Positions 63,796 to 64,000 of a DNA stretch of 64,000 bases are shown here, piece by piece. The notes under the pieces are model-generated. The model had not been told where the DNA came from. It searched no databases and saw nothing but the letters and a program-made list of their open reading frames with translations. How positions within the stretch are numbered: position 1 is the first letter of the stretch; each line of letters opens with the position of its first letter. Both the position numbers and the translations under genes were made by a program. This stretch comes from Bacteroides ovatus (GTDB taxonomy: Bacteria; Bacteroidota; Bacteroidia; Bacteroidales; Bacteroidaceae), in assembly GCF_001314995.1 (NCBI RefSeq), contig NZ_CP012938.1, positions 5,704,001 to 5,768,000 on the forward strand, given 5' to 3'.

Positions 63796-64000
63796 TTATT
63801 TGATTGTTTCGAGAAACTCTACTTCGATGATTCTTAACTGGTTTTTGCTGCTGCTTTTTTCCAGTTCCATTTTATTGGCGGCCTTAGCCTCTACTTCGAT
63901 AATCTGTCCGAAAGCATCTTTGTCACTAGTGTTTCCTTTCAAGCGGATGGTTATCGTATTGGCACGTACGGGCTTTTCTATATTGAGATGAATATATCCC
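63796..64000 (-). CDS. C-terminal end of a large secreted enzyme, possibly GH2 (partial)
   Basis: Only the last 67 codons are visible. The reading frame ends at a TAA (63796-63798) and reads GYIHLNIEKPVRANTITIRL, then KGNTSDKDAFGQIIEVE and a late LRIIEVEFLETIK. This resembles the beta-strand-rich discoidin-like tail found on Bacteroides GH2 enzymes with DUF4982, but the fragment is too short for a safe assignment. It is on the same strand as the SASA gene, separated by a terminator hairpin. Confidence 0.55.
   Translation of the reverse strand, partial: GYIHLNIEKPVRANTITIRLKGNTSDKDAFGQIIEVEAKAANKMELEKSSSKNQLRIIEVEFLETIK

Overview
The window looks like a Bacteroides chromosome (close to B. thetaiotaomicron, B. 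ovatus or B. xylanisolvens; the species cannot be fixed from sequence alone). Evidence: four SusC/SusD pairs, a hybrid two-component system (HTCS), Bacteroides lipoprotein signals, Bacteroides-type promoters (-7 box TAnnTTTG), and almost nothing but polysaccharide-utilisation genes. The enzymes (PL11 twice, a PL26/YetA-like exo-lyase, GH105 three times, GH28, GH2, GH42, GH43, CE12-type esterases, rhamnose mutarotase) point to rhamnogalacturonan I (RG-I, the branched pectin backbone) as substrate. No rRNA, tRNA or CRISPR array was seen.

Layout. 1-1903 (-): start of a GH2 enzyme, cut by the window edge. 2146-9294 (+): galactan/arabinan side-chain and backbone enzymes (double GH43, GH42, small lipoprotein, GH28, SGNH esterase). 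9396-14633 (-): SusC/SusD pair 1. 14820-16563: a tyrosine recombinase gene enclosed by a perfect 38-bp inverted repeat. 16715-31677 (+): two fimbrillin-type lipoproteins, SusC/SusD pairs 2 and 3, and a lipoprotein PL11. 31859-35257 (+): PL26-like lyase. 35238-36998 (-): AAA-ATPase/nuclease-like protein unrelated to pectin. 37711-40617 (-): CE12-like double esterase and GH105. 40862-44449 (+): PL11, GH105, RhaM. 44540-48823 (+): HTCS regulator. 48990-51102 (+): NodB-type deacetylase and a second, almost identical GH105. 51264-56932 (+): three fimbrillin-type lipoproteins, CE12-like esterase and a LamG-like protein. 57031-57663 (-): DUF3791/DUF3990/DUF3791 cassette with a decayed middle gene. 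57818-64000 (-): SusC/SusD pair 4, a SASA/CE6-like esterase and the tail of another large enzyme.

How it works together (inference from families): the surface PL11 and SGNH/CE12 esterases open and deacetylate RG-I outside the cell; SusC/D pairs, possibly helped by fimbrillin-type surface lipoproteins, import oligosaccharides; periplasmic PL11, PL26-like lyase, GH105, GH28, GH2, GH42 and GH43 finish digestion; the HTCS senses a product. Five promoters share one operator-like core placed exactly 24 nt before the -7 box, which defines a candidate HTCS regulon.

The most unusual feature is the recombinase island at 14820-16563. Its 38-bp inverted repeats lie immediately upstream of two divergent operons that encode alternative SusC/SusD importers, and neither operon has a canonical promoter outside the repeats. 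This is the architecture of an invertible switch that would choose which glycan importer set is made.
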